NCBI GenBank assembly: GCA_902805475.1
Contig: CADCSX010000010.1
Span: 248,001-312,000 of the forward strand
Length of the DNA stretch: 64,000 bases
Direction of reading: 5' to 3'
From: Entonaema liquescens
Lineage: Eukaryota; Ascomycota; Sordariomycetes; Xylariales; Xylariaceae
The position numbers and the translations under genes were made by a program. Under the pieces are notes generated by a model. It saw only the letters and a list, made by a program, of their open reading frames with translations, had not been told where the DNA came from and ran no database searches. Shown piece after piece: positions 12,517 to 22,575 of this stretch. Positions within the stretch are counted from its first letter, which is position 1, and each line of letters starts with the position of its first letter.

Positions 12517-12933
12517 ATGGCTTCGTACTTGGAAGATTCAAGCGCGTTGCGGGGTATTGGAGCATGGGTCCAGTCGATCGACGTGCCGCAGACGAACGAT
12601 CCACGAGCCAATAAAACGTGTTTAAAGGAGCTAGAAACAGAATACCCCGAGGTTCTCGAAAGAAATAGAGAGGGCCGTGATTCAATAATCAGAGCATGGG
12701 TATCAAACTTCGACTTGAATTTCTGGCATGGACCTGAGAATGATAACATTCCGAACGATAGATTGGACCATTCGCATTTTCAAGCCCAGATCTCAAGCGG
12801 CGGTGCTATGCCACGAGCACCACCACCATCGGAAAATAATGCGCAGTCAACCATCTTAGCTCCAAGCTCACACTACAATGATCCGACTTACAGAAAGCTC
12901 TCGTCAATAGATCGGGTTATCTCTCCGGATTGA
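12517..12933 (+). CDS. Small hypothetical protein, 138 aa
   Basis: Single open frame. The ATG at 12517 is preferred over the upstream non-ATG extension because it begins the hydrophilic, protein-like part. The product is acidic and hydrophilic, with a helical N-terminal half and a Pro/Ser-rich low-complexity tail (APPPSEN). No signal peptide, membrane segment or known domain. I do not recognise a family. It is divergent from the zinc-finger regulator, which weakly favours a real gene, but it may be a fragment. Confidence 0.45.
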   Translation: MASYLEDSSALRGIGAWVQSIDVPQTNDPRANKTCLKELETEYPEVLERNREGRDSIIRAWVSNFDLNFWHGPENDNIPNDRLDHSHFQAQISSGGAMPRAPPPSENNAQSTILAPSSHYNDPTYRKLSSIDRVISPD

Positions 12934-13228
12934 GCCTTGCATCACGGCCAACTGTCGGTAAAGACTGATCTTTTCAATTACGTCGTCATCCTCCATACGG
13001 AATTTTAGAAATGGTGTGCTTCTCGATTGATGCATTTGAGGAATGATATCTAGACGTCTGTCTAATTCAATTAGACGTAAGGCCTCATTATCGAGTATAA
13101 ATCATACGGGTTGATCATGCAAGACTTAGGACAGCTGACATGAGGAGTCGGTGTAAAGATCTGGGGAAATTCATGAATGGGTTTCAGAGTCCTAAAACTG
13201 TAAGATTTGTACCCAAGTTGACAGCTGG

Positions 13229-13260
13229 CGGAACGGGACGGAACGGGGCGGAACGGACCG
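13229..13260. repeat. Three-copy ~10-bp tandem repeat (GAACGGGRCG)
   Basis: Three adjacent near-identical decamers, GAACGGGACG, GAACGGGGCG and GAACGGACCG, preceded by GCG. GC-rich island in AT-rich DNA. Confidence 0.8.
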
Positions 13261-13551
13261 ACTAAATCGCGGTATGGTTTAAAGTGCCTTTTAAAGGTAT
13301 AAAGATACCTCCTAGGTAGTTATACATTCTCAACCTCCAGCTTTGAGTCCCACTCTTTTTATCCACAACTTCGACATAACCCTCTATATTACCTTGTAAA
13401 TAAACTAGGAAGCTTGGTGTATTAAAGAGAGTAGCTTCATGCTTCATTATTGTAGATTATATATTGCCATTTGTGTGTTAAATTGCCGCTTTTCCGTGGG
13501 GTAAGGATATCACAACATCTGGCCTTAACCGTGACACAAACTGAATCAACA

Positions 13552-13581
13552 AACGCCATTTCCAACGCCATTTCCAACGCC
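13552..13581. repeat. 12-bp direct tandem repeat, 2.5 copies
   Basis: AACGCCATTTCC occurs twice in tandem, followed by AACGCC. Confidence 0.85.
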
Positions 13582-13710
13582 CCGAACACCAATAGTTCGA
13601 TTCCCAACTAGTGGATGATACGGACTTACACTATCTAAACTCCATATATCGTTCTTTAGGAAAGACTATGCGCATATGGATATCCTAGTAAATACTCTAC
13701 AACCTATGTA

Positions 13711-13923
13711 CTATAGGGAGTAACGTATAATCACGTCGGCTTCAAACCCTGTCGTATCGTTATTGCCCATGGCGGGAAAAACGAGGTGCACGGTACCGTT
13801 ACTCGCGAGCGCGACCGGGGCGAGGGAAATGTAAGCGAACTCAGACAAGGTCCCCATACTTCCTGGAAACGGAAGCTCGCCCCTAAACATAACGAAAAGA
13901 TCGGATCCCGATAGACCGATCAT
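13711..13923 (-). other. Orphan 70-codon open frame, possible coding remnant
   Basis: Starts at an ATG (13923) and ends at 13711. The composition (SLAPVALASNGTVHLVFPAMG) looks protein-like and is more GC-rich than its surroundings, as for a beta-sheet C-terminal fragment. No family was recognised and no convincing upstream exon was seen, so this may be a gene relic or chance. Confidence 0.2.
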
Positions 13924-14074
13924 AGCTACTACGTTATGGTAGGTTATCTACCACCCGACATCTAATAGCAACTATATATAAGCTCCCGCATTTACGTATC
14001 TCAAATTTATTTAGTTAGGTATTCACTTTCGTCTTCGGCATCGCAACCCTTATTCCAGACCAGGTCGAAACATC

Positions 14075-15308
14075 ATGGCTCTATCTGTTCCTAACACCAT
14101 CCCAGGTCTGATTGACACTCAGTAAGATACAGCCTCTTAGTTCAGGAGAATTCATGTCAGCTAAAGTAACGAACAGTATTCATATCGTCACTCCAAGTTC
14201 TGCACAGACGGTAAATGACTCTGGAGGCGATCCGACTGGTTGGCCAGTTCCTGTTTGGACGCTAGAGGATTGTACTCGCTTCTGCGACACCATTGGAGAA
14301 ACCTTCTCTGTCTTCTCTGTTCCGGTGCCTAATCCAGCTACCCTTGGACCTACAGAAGAGGGTCGAAAGTTGGCACGGACGCTCAACTCCGAAGTGTGGG
14401 AAGTCTGCTCCCAGTCTAAAGGTCGTTTTGGCTTTTTTGCTTCTTTGCCAGATTTCAACGATGTCGAGGGAACCATTGAGGAAATCGAACACATATTCGA
14501 GACCGAGAAAAAGGCAAACGGAGTCTTTGCTATGACCGCGTACGGAGAGCGATTGTTGGGTGACGAGCACTTCAAACCCATCTGGGAGTCGCTTGAAAAA
14601 TACAAGGCTCTTGTCTTTGTCCATCCGGTCGCCTTGAATATTACGCCCGAGAAGGTGGGAGGATATCTTCCCGCGCCGGTCATTGACTTCACTCATGCCA
14701 CAACAAGAGCCGCTATGTCTCTTGTAATTTCTGGGATAATGGATGCGTGCCCCAATGTTGATATAATATTAAGTCATGCTGGAGGGACGATCCCTTTTAT
14801 TGCGCAGCGGGCTCTTGGTCTCCTTTCTGACCCGGCCTATGAAACTCCATCCCTCCCCAATACTACCGAGCTGTGAGTACTTTCTTTACTATAACTCTAT
14901 ATCAACTATATATCATCGTGATTGCTGACGAGCTCTAGTAAACACGCTATCGGGAGATTCTACTATGATATCGCCCTCTCAACGAGCACTCCACAACTCA
15001 AGGCCCTGCTAGCATTTACATCGTCGTCAAACATTCTCTACGGCAGCGACTCTCCATATGCGCCTAAGAGTGTTATTTATGATGACCTACTACGGTATAG
15101 CAATTTTGTGGCCAGCAAAGAGGGTAAGGATATCAGGCCGGCTCGTCTAAATGAAAACGCAAGAGCCCTTCTCCAGAAACACAAATCCGAGTATTCTATT
15201 CTGCCCGCCGTTCGGGAAGTCGGAGACTTAAAACAGCCAGAGTTTGGATTGGAAAGCAACGAGGTCGCTGAATATGCAAGACAACAACTAGCCAAGCTCA
15301 ATGCTTAG
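14075..15308 (+). CDS. Amidohydrolase-2 (ACMSD-like) decarboxylase/hydrolase
   Basis: Three exons: 14075-14121, 14177-14872, 14939-15308, 370 residues. The first intron interrupts the metal-binding HxH motif: exon 1 ends GLIDT plus CA, and exon 2 completes HIH (His16, His18). Other expected ligands of the ACMSD/gamma-resorcylate decarboxylase type are present: FVHP His165, SHAGG His216 and YGSDSPY Asp285. The family uses one zinc or manganese ion in a TIM barrel to remove carboxyl groups from aromatic or semialdehyde acids; the exact substrate cannot be read from sequence. No signal peptide. A monocarboxylate-type transporter gene starts 624 bp downstream on the same strand, which suggests uptake and decarboxylation of an organic acid. 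Confidence 0.92.
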
Positions 15309-15932
15309 GTATTTAAGCTTGATCGTTAGGGACGTTCATTCCTATCAACACAGCAGGCTATAATCCGCCGGGTTGGTTCCGTATTGGAACTGATGTAGAT
15401 AATGAGCCTAGTTACCTACAACAGAAATGTCACATTCCTGACGTATAGCTAACCTGTAAATAGGAGACTGTGTGATAACTCTTTTATAATAAATCTATAC
15501 AGTCTAGACACCTAAAATACTAGGATCATTGAAGTTTTTGGAGATGTAGCGAAATACCTACATCGTGGTGGGACTTCCGATGCTACGCCACATGTCCCCA
15601 GTTATTGCGCCTTTCCATTGACAACTACCACGTAACAACCACTTAATCGTCTGTGAACCCTTTTGGATATATTTTCACCTGCTGATAAGAACACATCGTG
15701 CTGAGCGTATAGAAACCCTATAAGTGTTACCATCCCACTCTCTCTGCCTCTTAGCCCGCCATAGAATTTTATTTCTAAATACGAATTTGTATCTATTCAA
15801 GGGCTAGAGCTTTCGCAACTCAACTTCTCTCCTCTTTAATACAGAGGATTCTACCCGGCCGTCCAAGCCACCGAAGCCCTCACGATACGCATTGGCCAAC
15901 TTAGCTCTCATGTTGCTTCCCGATTTCACACA
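15309..15932. promoter_or_regulatory. Intergenic region upstream of transporter
   Basis: 624 bp with the amidohydrolase 3' UTR and the transporter promoter. A CT-rich tract lies at about 15821-15840, common near fungal start sites. No ORF was supported. Confidence 0.35.
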
Positions 15933-17371
15933 ATGAAGTTTCACACTCGTATTTTAGGATCCTTTTTCCATCCCATGATTGAAGGTGATCCAGGTCCACC
16001 CCCTGATGGGGGATCTCAAGCCTGGCTGCAGATCATTGCTGGTCACTTCATCAACGCTCTCACATGGGGGTACTCTGCTTCGTTTGGTGTCTATCAGTAC
16101 TATTATACAACTACGTTATCATTACCCGAATCACAAGTATCTTGGATAGGCTCGCTACAGGTCTTTCTCACCTTCTTCGTGGGAACGCTCTCAGGCCGTT
16201 CTGCAGATGCAGGGTATGCACAACACACTGCTCTACTTGGGTCAGTATTGACTGTCCTCGGGACATTTATGACAAGCCTCGCGACGACCTATTGGCAGAT
16301 CTTCCTCGCTCAGGGGGTATGTACGGGCCTCGGTATGGGCATATTATATATGCCGGCTATAGCCGTTATAAGCTCATACTGGGAGAAGAATAAGGCGATG
16401 GCTTTGGGATTGGCTTCCTGCGGGAGCGGAACTGGCAGCGTCATATTCCCCCTTATTGTGCAGAATCTGCAATCTACCATCGGCTTTGCTCACGCCGTCC
16501 AGGTCCAAGGCTATATAGCTCTCGTGTTCGCAGTCATCATAAACCTCCTACTTCGACCACGACTCCCGCCTCGTAAGTCCGGCCCACTGGTTGAATGGTC
16601 AGCATTCCAAGAGCCGGTTTATGTATTGTTCACCATTGGGGTATTCTTAATGTTTTGGGCTCTATACTTTTGTTTCTTCTATATTAACATCTACGCCACC
16701 TCGACCATCGGCCTGGCCCCTGAAGCGGCTGTAAACTTACTTGTAGTCATTACCAGCGTCGGTATTCCAGTGCGACCCATTCTGGGCTTCGCTGCCGATC
16801 GACATTTTGGTGCCCTTCCTACTTTGATCATATCTCTCACCATCCTAGGGGTACTATTATATACTTGGATCGCCGTCCGTGCCGTTGCTGGTTTGTACGT
16901 TTGGTCTGTATTCTATGGCATCTTCACTGGAGCAGCCCAGGGGAGTAAGTATTTTAATCTCCATTCACCTGATTCCTAGAGCCACACACTATATTGTATT
17001 CCCCATAGCGAAAGCCGCTGACATGGTGAATACCAATAGTATTTGTGGCAGGTCTCGCATCTTTGACCACGGACCCTAGTAAAATGGGTACACGATTTGA
17101 TATGGTATTTTCCACATCAGCATTTGCGTCGCTAGCAGGTCCACCGACAGCGGGTGCTTTAATTCAAAGCGAGAATGGAGGCTTCACAAAAGCGCAAATC
17201 TGGGCTGGGACGGTGACTCTGACTGCTGCACTTTTTATATCTGCCGCTAAGTGGAAACAAATGATGATGTCACGTCAGGCCCAGAGCCTGAGAAAATCTT
17301 CAGAAGAGGACCAGAGATATACCGAAGGTGTCGTAGTTCAGATAAACAATAACGAGCAGACCAAGGCTTAA
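15933..17371 (+). CDS. MFS monocarboxylate-type (MCT/SLC16-like) transporter
   Basis: Two exons (15933-16944, 17040-17371), 447 residues. The N-terminus has the fungal MCT signature PPDGGSQAWLQ right before helix 1. About 12 hydrophobic helices follow, with the MFS GRSADAG loop between helices 2 and 3, a central loop near RLPPRKSG, and a hydrophilic Ser/Glu-rich C-terminus. The intron joins GAAQG to FVAGLASL, restoring a conserved helix; acceptor AATAG. A second Met before EGDPGPPPDGG could be the real start. Predicted plasma-membrane carrier for monocarboxylates or related acids. It lies tandem to the amidohydrolase. Confidence 0.9.
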
Positions 17372-17574
17372 CCCAGTTACCTCTAAGAAGAAGAATAATT
17401 TGGAGGACTAAGGAGGAAGTCTGAGAAAGTCGTGGCAGGTTTAACACTGATTGCACGGACTATAGAGTCGACTACCTACTGGGCCAAAGCTCGAAATATA
17501 GATCACGTAAATTCTTAGTTACAATAAGTTGTGAGGAATTAAAAACCTTCTAGGCAATCCCGCACAGACGTGTA

Positions 17575-18408
17575 TTACACCTGTTCTTCACATTCCTGAT
17601 CAAGGGTGACATGGCCATATACTTTAAGAGGAAGAGAGAAGTCCGGCGCGGTGCAAGAAGTATACGAATTCGTGTCCGTAGTACAATCAGGATCCAATGT
17701 AGTCGATCCAGAGAGCTGGTAGGAAATGCTAGAAAGACGAAATATTAGTACTATCGAACATTTATCCCCTTGCGATCGAGTAGAGCTGGGTTACACTCAC
17801 TCACATGCGCTCCCGAGTCGCGCACAAGGCCAAGTCTGGTTGATAGCGAAGTGCCACCTCGGGCTCCCATGCCCCCATCCAGACTGAAAATGGGTACAGT
17901 TCCAACACGTTGGATCTGGCGTGTTCTCCGTCCCGCATTTGAACCAAACAGACCCATCTTTATCCTGCCACTCGCCATCCTGTTGCTGTATTATGAAACC
18001 ACTACACGCTTGTTTCCATCCTACGGGGTTAGTCACGAAGAACGAGACGGTCGCCATACTAGGGCGTGGTGGGATATCCCCCGGATGGGTGTCCACTAAG
18101 GTATAAGAAGTCAGCAAGCCTTATTATGGCGCACATATCAGCTTATATTAGGTATATAAGAGTTCCTTCTTCATTGGATGACATGGATCCAGAGATACAT
18201 CAACACTTGATATGAACGGTAAGGGGTTGAGCTTACGTTGACCAAAGCTAAATTCCGTAATTTCAACAACTTGGCGTGAGCCCTCTTCAATGGAACAACT
18301 AGGTATATCGAAGGTGGCTGCGTCCGTAGGAATCTCAATTAACGGAATATTAGAAGTCGAAGCGATAGTAATTAAGATGTAGAACCACATAATGAATTTA
18401 CGTTGCAT
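17575..18408 (-). CDS. Small secreted cysteine-rich protein, 206 aa
   Basis: Three exons on the minus strand: 18408-18237, 18095-17801, 17728-17575, each junction GT-AG and in frame. The start gives a short hydrophobic signal peptide (FIMWFYILITIAST), likely cleaved near residue 20. The mature part has about ten cysteines, including KCGTENTPDPTCWNC, WPCARLGSACD and ECEEQ near the C-terminus, plus many Trp and Gly residues, as in extracellular disulfide-bonded domains. No catalytic motif or membrane anchor. I know no named family; it resembles the uncharacterised secreted proteins usually listed as effector candidates. The middle exon alone would run into a TGA; the donor GTGAGTGTAA overlaps that stop. 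Confidence 0.75.
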
Positions 18409-18837
18409 CTTATTTTAGGAAATATTCTTAACCCAAGTGACTTGGTTTGCTTGTCTGTAATTACTTCAGTTTAGAAACAAGGACTTCACTTGCAACCGAT
18501 TGTATCTAGTTAAAATAGAATACAAAAGTTTCATCATCGTATACATTTTGTTTTGCCGCCTCGGTATGTAGGTAAGGATACCGGGTTTGGCTAATCTCCG
18601 AATGAATTTATCCAGAATTGTACTGCAGCTAGCACAAGTTCGTAGCATCAGTGCATTATATCCTCTATCCCATGTTTACTTACCTACCATGAAGAATATC
18701 ACATGCACGTACTCATAATAGTAGATATTGAAAATATACGTATGACTTTGCGATTTTCTTTTCCCTCATGCCTCCGATGCCTTGACGTTGAAGTAGCGCA
18801 GGTAAGGGGGTTGAACCCAACTGATGCAAACCTTCAA
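18409..18837. other. Intergenic region
   Basis: 429 bp AT-rich DNA between the secreted-protein start and the MATE stop. Nothing else recognised. Confidence 0.35.
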
Positions 18838-20289
18838 CTACATTCCCTCTCTTAGCTTTACGCTGGATACACAATCCTGCCATCTCAAGGTCTTCATATA
18901 GGTCCCCTCAATAATAGCGATCAGCACCATACCGCTACCAAGGCCAATCCAAACACCGTTCAACTCCAAACCTGGAGATCCTAGCTCTAGCCATATTGTC
19001 ACGGGAACAGTAGCTGTATAATTGACTATCAGTACAACCCAGGCGGCCACAGATTGGCGCCCAAGCCCACGAAGTATGCCGTTAGTGCAGCAGATGATGG
19101 CATCTATGATCTGGAAGACGCCAACAGCAAGCATGGTTTTTGAGACGAGATCGCAGACAATATGGTCTTCCGAGAAAAATGCCGCAAGCTGGTTGCGAAG
19201 AGAGAAAATAATTAAGCCGTCAGTGCTGCCGACAAGTGCACATACCACGGCATATAGCACAGCGGCACGCCGGGCTTTCGCAACTTGATCACCTCCGATG
19301 AGATGACCGATACGCGTACTTATCGCCACCGATATCGAAAAGGGGACATGCCAAGATACGACTGATATCGTCATCAAAACCGATTGTGCTGCCAAGTGGT
19401 TTGTATCGAGGTAGGAAGTGCTAAAAGTCAACATCTCACAGGCGGCCCATTCTCCCAAGTTAACTGCGGTACCTGCGACAGACAGCCGGACCATAGGCCC
19501 CCATTGAGTGAAAGCCTCCCTCGAGAAGCCGCCCCAGCACTGGTGTGACCATTTCCCAGTTGGTAAAAGTATATAAGCAAGAAGTAAGACAGGGCGTAGG
19601 TTATTGGTAAGAGCAGCCCCTAGTGCGGCGCCATTGAGGCCCATCCCAAGTTTAAAAGCGAAGAGCCAGCTTAGGAACGCATTGACGGGGGTGCATATAA
19701 GGATGGAAATCATAGCCCCTCTGAAATCTCCTTGAGCTTGGAGGAACCGTTTGCCTGCTTCAAACGATGCATAGCCAGGCAGGCCAATGAGGCTATACCA
19801 CAGGAACTTCCCAGCCATGACGGCCAGATGATGCTGTCGCACAAAGAGGGACAGTACCCATGGGGAAACCAGCCAGAAAGCACCAATAGGTATGACAGCC
19901 AAGACCATGAGGAGCCACATCCGCTGGACGTGGAGCCCAACGCTTAAAAGGTTGCCAGACCCGTACGCCTGAGCGCACAGTGTATCAAGAGCGGTAGCCA
20001 TACCCTCGATTGTAGCAAACCCAACAATGTTCATCGTGGTCATGCCAACGCTCGCAGCAGCGAGGGCATCTGCACTAAGATGGCCTGCCACGAAGGTCGT
20101 GATGATACTGTAGGAATATTGGAGAAGATATGTTGCTATAAGTGGCATAGAGTACTGCAGGAGAAGCCATAATTCTGCCCCCCAGCTATCCTTAGTTGCA
20201 GACTGTAATGGCCGGGAATCCGTTAGCAATGCCGTAGATTCCGTCGGCCCATCGCGAACCGGCTCGTCATCTCGTACGTCCAAAGCCAT
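18838..20289 (-). CDS. MATE-family multidrug/organic cation exporter
   Basis: Single-exon 483-residue protein with 12 predicted membrane helices and a ~35-residue hydrophilic N-terminal tail, the usual architecture of eukaryotic MATE carriers. Family segments visible: SMPLIATYLLQYSYSI in helix 1, VAGHLSADALAAAS, ATALDTLCAQAYGSGN after helix 2, the repeat-2 equivalents WAACEMLTF and SVAISTRIGHLIGG, and GILRGLGRQSV near the end. MATE proteins export organic cations and xenobiotics in exchange for H+ or Na+, at the plasma or vacuolar membrane. The start ATG directly precedes the tail and the frame is unbroken. No neighbouring biosynthetic gene points to a specific substrate. Confidence 0.95.
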   Translation of the reverse strand: MALDVRDDEPVRDGPTESTALLTDSRPLQSATKDSWGAELWLLLQYSMPLIATYLLQYSYSIITTFVAGHLSADALAAASVGMTTMNIVGFATIEGMATALDTLCAQAYGSGNLLSVGLHVQRMWLLMVLAVIPIGAFWLVSPWVLSLFVRQHHLAVMAGKFLWYSLIGLPGYASFEAGKRFLQAQGDFRGAMISILICTPVNAFLSWLFAFKLGMGLNGAALGAALTNNLRPVLLLAYILLPTGKWSHQCWGGFSREAFTQWGPMVRLSVAGTAVNLGEWAACEMLTFSTSYLDTNHLAAQSVLMTISVVSWHVPFSISVAISTRIGHLIGGDQVAKARRAAVLYAVVCALVGSTDGLIIFSLRNQLAAFFSEDHIVCDLVSKTMLAVGVFQIIDAIICCTNGILRGLGRQSVAAWVVLIVNYTATVPVTIWLELGSPGLELNGVWIGLGSGMVLIAIIEGTYMKTLRWQDCVSSVKLREGM

Positions 20290-21152
20290 GGGTACCGGGT
20301 GGTTGGCTATAGAAGTGTGTAATAGTTAAGAAAGTAATATAAATTTAGCGAAAGAGAAATCATTCCTTTAAGTAAAAACATAGATATACCCTTGAACTAG
20401 AAGAAGAAAACGAACTACTAAGGTGGAGTATGGGATATGAGATCTATTGGTTATTAGTGAAACCATGCATGGTACCGAACTTTCGGCTCACCGTGAGTCT
20501 AACGCGAATATGTCGTGCTTTCAACTAATTTGTATGGAATACCTACCTGCCTACCTTATAAAAGAGACATGTACATGTATATAAAAACTGCGTAACGTTA
20601 GAGAAGTCCTACAAATTTGCGATTTGCGATTTGCGATTTGCGATTCGTCAAATCTTTTAACACTAAAAATTTTACCTCTGCTTACAATGAACAATGAAGC
20701 TATGTAGAATATTCGGGTCTATATTACACCGCTTCCGGGAGCCTCACCGCCAATCTCCCCGAAAGATTTCGGGTTTAAACTCCGTTGTTCGGTCTCGCGA
20801 GTTTACTGAACCACCTATCTACCTAATATTGTTAATGTATTGTTAATGAAAAGAAGACGGCTATACATAACCCACATACCCAACACGGGTACCCAGGTAG
20901 CCTATAGAAAACTAGACCCCGACAGAATACTCAGCTGTCACTCATCCAAGTTTCTCATATCATGACAGTTAACTTGATTCATAGAAACGCCGTACCATAT
21001 GAGATTATGAGACCTCCATATGCCGAGGAATATCATTTTAATATAAGCAAACACACTCATCACCTTATGGTTATGGTTCCATACCGACCCAATCAAAGGC
21101 TCTTAAAGCCTACTATCGATGTCGTCTTTCCAAGTCTGACTAAGATATCCAA
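20290..21152. other. Intergenic region between viperin 3' end and MATE start
   Basis: 863 bp containing the MATE promoter and the viperin 3' flank. It holds a heptamer tandem repeat (separate entry) and AT-rich DNA. Confidence 0.4.
20615..20642. repeat. Heptamer tandem repeat ATTTGCG x4
   Basis: Four exact copies of ATTTGCG, followed by a partial ATTCG, about 325 bp upstream of the MATE start. Could be a clustered binding site or simple slippage. Confidence 0.9.
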
Positions 21153-22208
21153 TTACCATTCCAGCTCTTTCTTGCCGCCGCCACCACCGCAAGCACTCTG
21201 CAGCGTCTCAGATCTGCGCCAATCGTAAACTCCACCCCGCTCGACAAACGACTTCTTATCCCAAACAACTTGTTTCATAGCTTCCTTAACACCAACTTTC
21301 AAAATTGACTCGCTCTTCGTCATCATCCCCTCACCCTTGTCTAGGAAACACATATACTCATCTAGAAGCAGGTAGCTGCTTGCCATAGAGTTATTATCCT
21401 CCGGAACATAACATGGAAGATGCTTATGTCGGTCGCAAAACGTTCGCCATTGGTCATCAGTCACCAGAAAGGCTCTCGCGTCTCGCTTCCTCGTCTCGTC
21501 ATCGTTCTCTCCAGCAACGATGAGGCATTGAAATACCTTCCATCGGAATGGCGCTAGCTTTTCGATACTGGCGACCATATCTTCGTGCCAGTTATGTGTG
21601 TTCACGACGGTATTTAGCTTAAACTTAATTCCGTATTGACTGCACCACTCCGCAATACGAAACAGTCGAACCACATTTCCTCCGTCGTCGCCACGTCCAA
21701 TCTTCTTATTCGTTTCTGGATTGAACGAGTCGCAAGAAACGGCCAGGATATCTAACCACTGACAATTTTCTCGCAGCCACTTCTCCCTGATCTTACTGCC
21801 GTTACTCACAATGCTAATGCTCTCGACGCCGAGCTCTTCCTTGCAGTAACGAAGTAATTCGGTAAGGAGTTGCGGGTAAAGGAAGGGTTCTCCGCCCGCA
21901 ATGTTTAGCTTGCGCATACCGGCCTCTTTGAGCAGCCGCAAACCACGTTTCGCCTCATCGATAGGAAGGACATAAGAAGAGGTGTCTGTATGAAAACAGA
22001 AGCCACATGTGTAGTTACATTTTCGTGAGGGGAAGTAATTCACGGAAACTGGGGCGTCCGGTTCTTTGGGTGGGTCACCAAACGGCTTGTTAACAACATC
22101 CGGTGTAGAGGGTTTCTTATTTACGATGGATTTGAAGATAGCATAGAGGGCAATTATGAAGAGACATGAGGTAGCCGGTAGATTTGTCAAAAGAGAGGTA
22201 ATAGCCAT
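21153..22208 (-). CDS. Viperin (RSAD2)-like radical SAM enzyme
   Basis: Fungal viperin, single exon, 351 residues from the ATG at 22208 (the open frame extends to an ATG at 22334). I prefer 22208 because it puts a membrane-anchoring hydrophobic helix (about residues 10-28) at the N-terminus as in animal viperin, and the extension is encoded across a poly-A run. The radical SAM cluster is CNYTCGFC (Cys64, 68, 71), followed by FHT, VLPIDEAKRGL, NIAGGEPFL (105-108 GGEP), SIVSNGS, DILAVSCDSF, IGRG, FKLN and RWKVFQC, all diagnostic of viperin. The chain ends in ELEW; a C-terminal Trp is needed by animal viperin for Fe-S cluster delivery. Viperins dehydrate NTPs to 3'-deoxy-3',4'-didehydro-NTPs that stop viral RNA synthesis. 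A nucleotide kinase gene faces it 367 bp away. Confidence 0.95.
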   Translation of the reverse strand: MAITSLLTNLPATSCLFIIALYAIFKSIVNKKPSTPDVVNKPFGDPPKEPDAPVSVNYFPSRKCNYTCGFCFHTDTSSYVLPIDEAKRGLRLLKEAGMRKLNIAGGEPFLYPQLLTELLRYCKEELGVESISIVSNGSKIREKWLRENCQWLDILAVSCDSFNPETNKKIGRGDDGGNVVRLFRIAEWCSQYGIKFKLNTVVNTHNWHEDMVASIEKLAPFRWKVFQCLIVAGENDDETRKRDARAFLVTDDQWRTFCDRHKHLPCYVPEDNNSMASSYLLLDEYMCFLDKGEGMMTKSESILKVGVKEAMKQVVWDKKSFVERGGVYDWRRSETLQSACGGGGGKKELEW

Positions 22209-22575
22209 GATTAAGTACGCCTCGACTATGTGTCGGAAGAATTCTACCCATGCAATAGGTGTCCCTAGATTCTTTAGCAAAGAAAAAAAAAAAATAGAAG
22301 GTGGGAAAGCCGACGACAATCTTTTACTTGACATGTCAATTTAGAAATGATTAATATTTAATTGGGTTAAATACGTATATGCACGTGCCTACAGGAATCT
22401 CTGAGTTTGTACCACCGTTATTCGGAAACTAATGCACATCTCAAACGATATCAAACTTTCATCTGCTTGTAGTACTACGATAAAGAGCCATCACACCTTA
22501 TACATGTACCTCATACCACCCACAACGAACAATCAGATATTACTAATTACCTAACCTAACCTAACATATAACACC
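22209..22575. promoter_or_regulatory. Shared bidirectional promoter of viperin and kinase
   Basis: 367 bp between two divergent starts, so the pair can be co-regulated. Contains a ~13-A run at about 22281-22293 and a CCTAACCTAAC direct repeat (about 22552-22565) just upstream of the kinase ATG. Confidence 0.6.

Larger units (their letters stand above)
12934..14074. other. Intergenic region with short tandem repeats
   Basis: 1.1 kb, mainly AT-rich. Contains two small tandem repeats and an orphan minus-strand open frame, listed separately. The promoter of the amidohydrolase should occupy the last few hundred bases. Confidence 0.4.
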
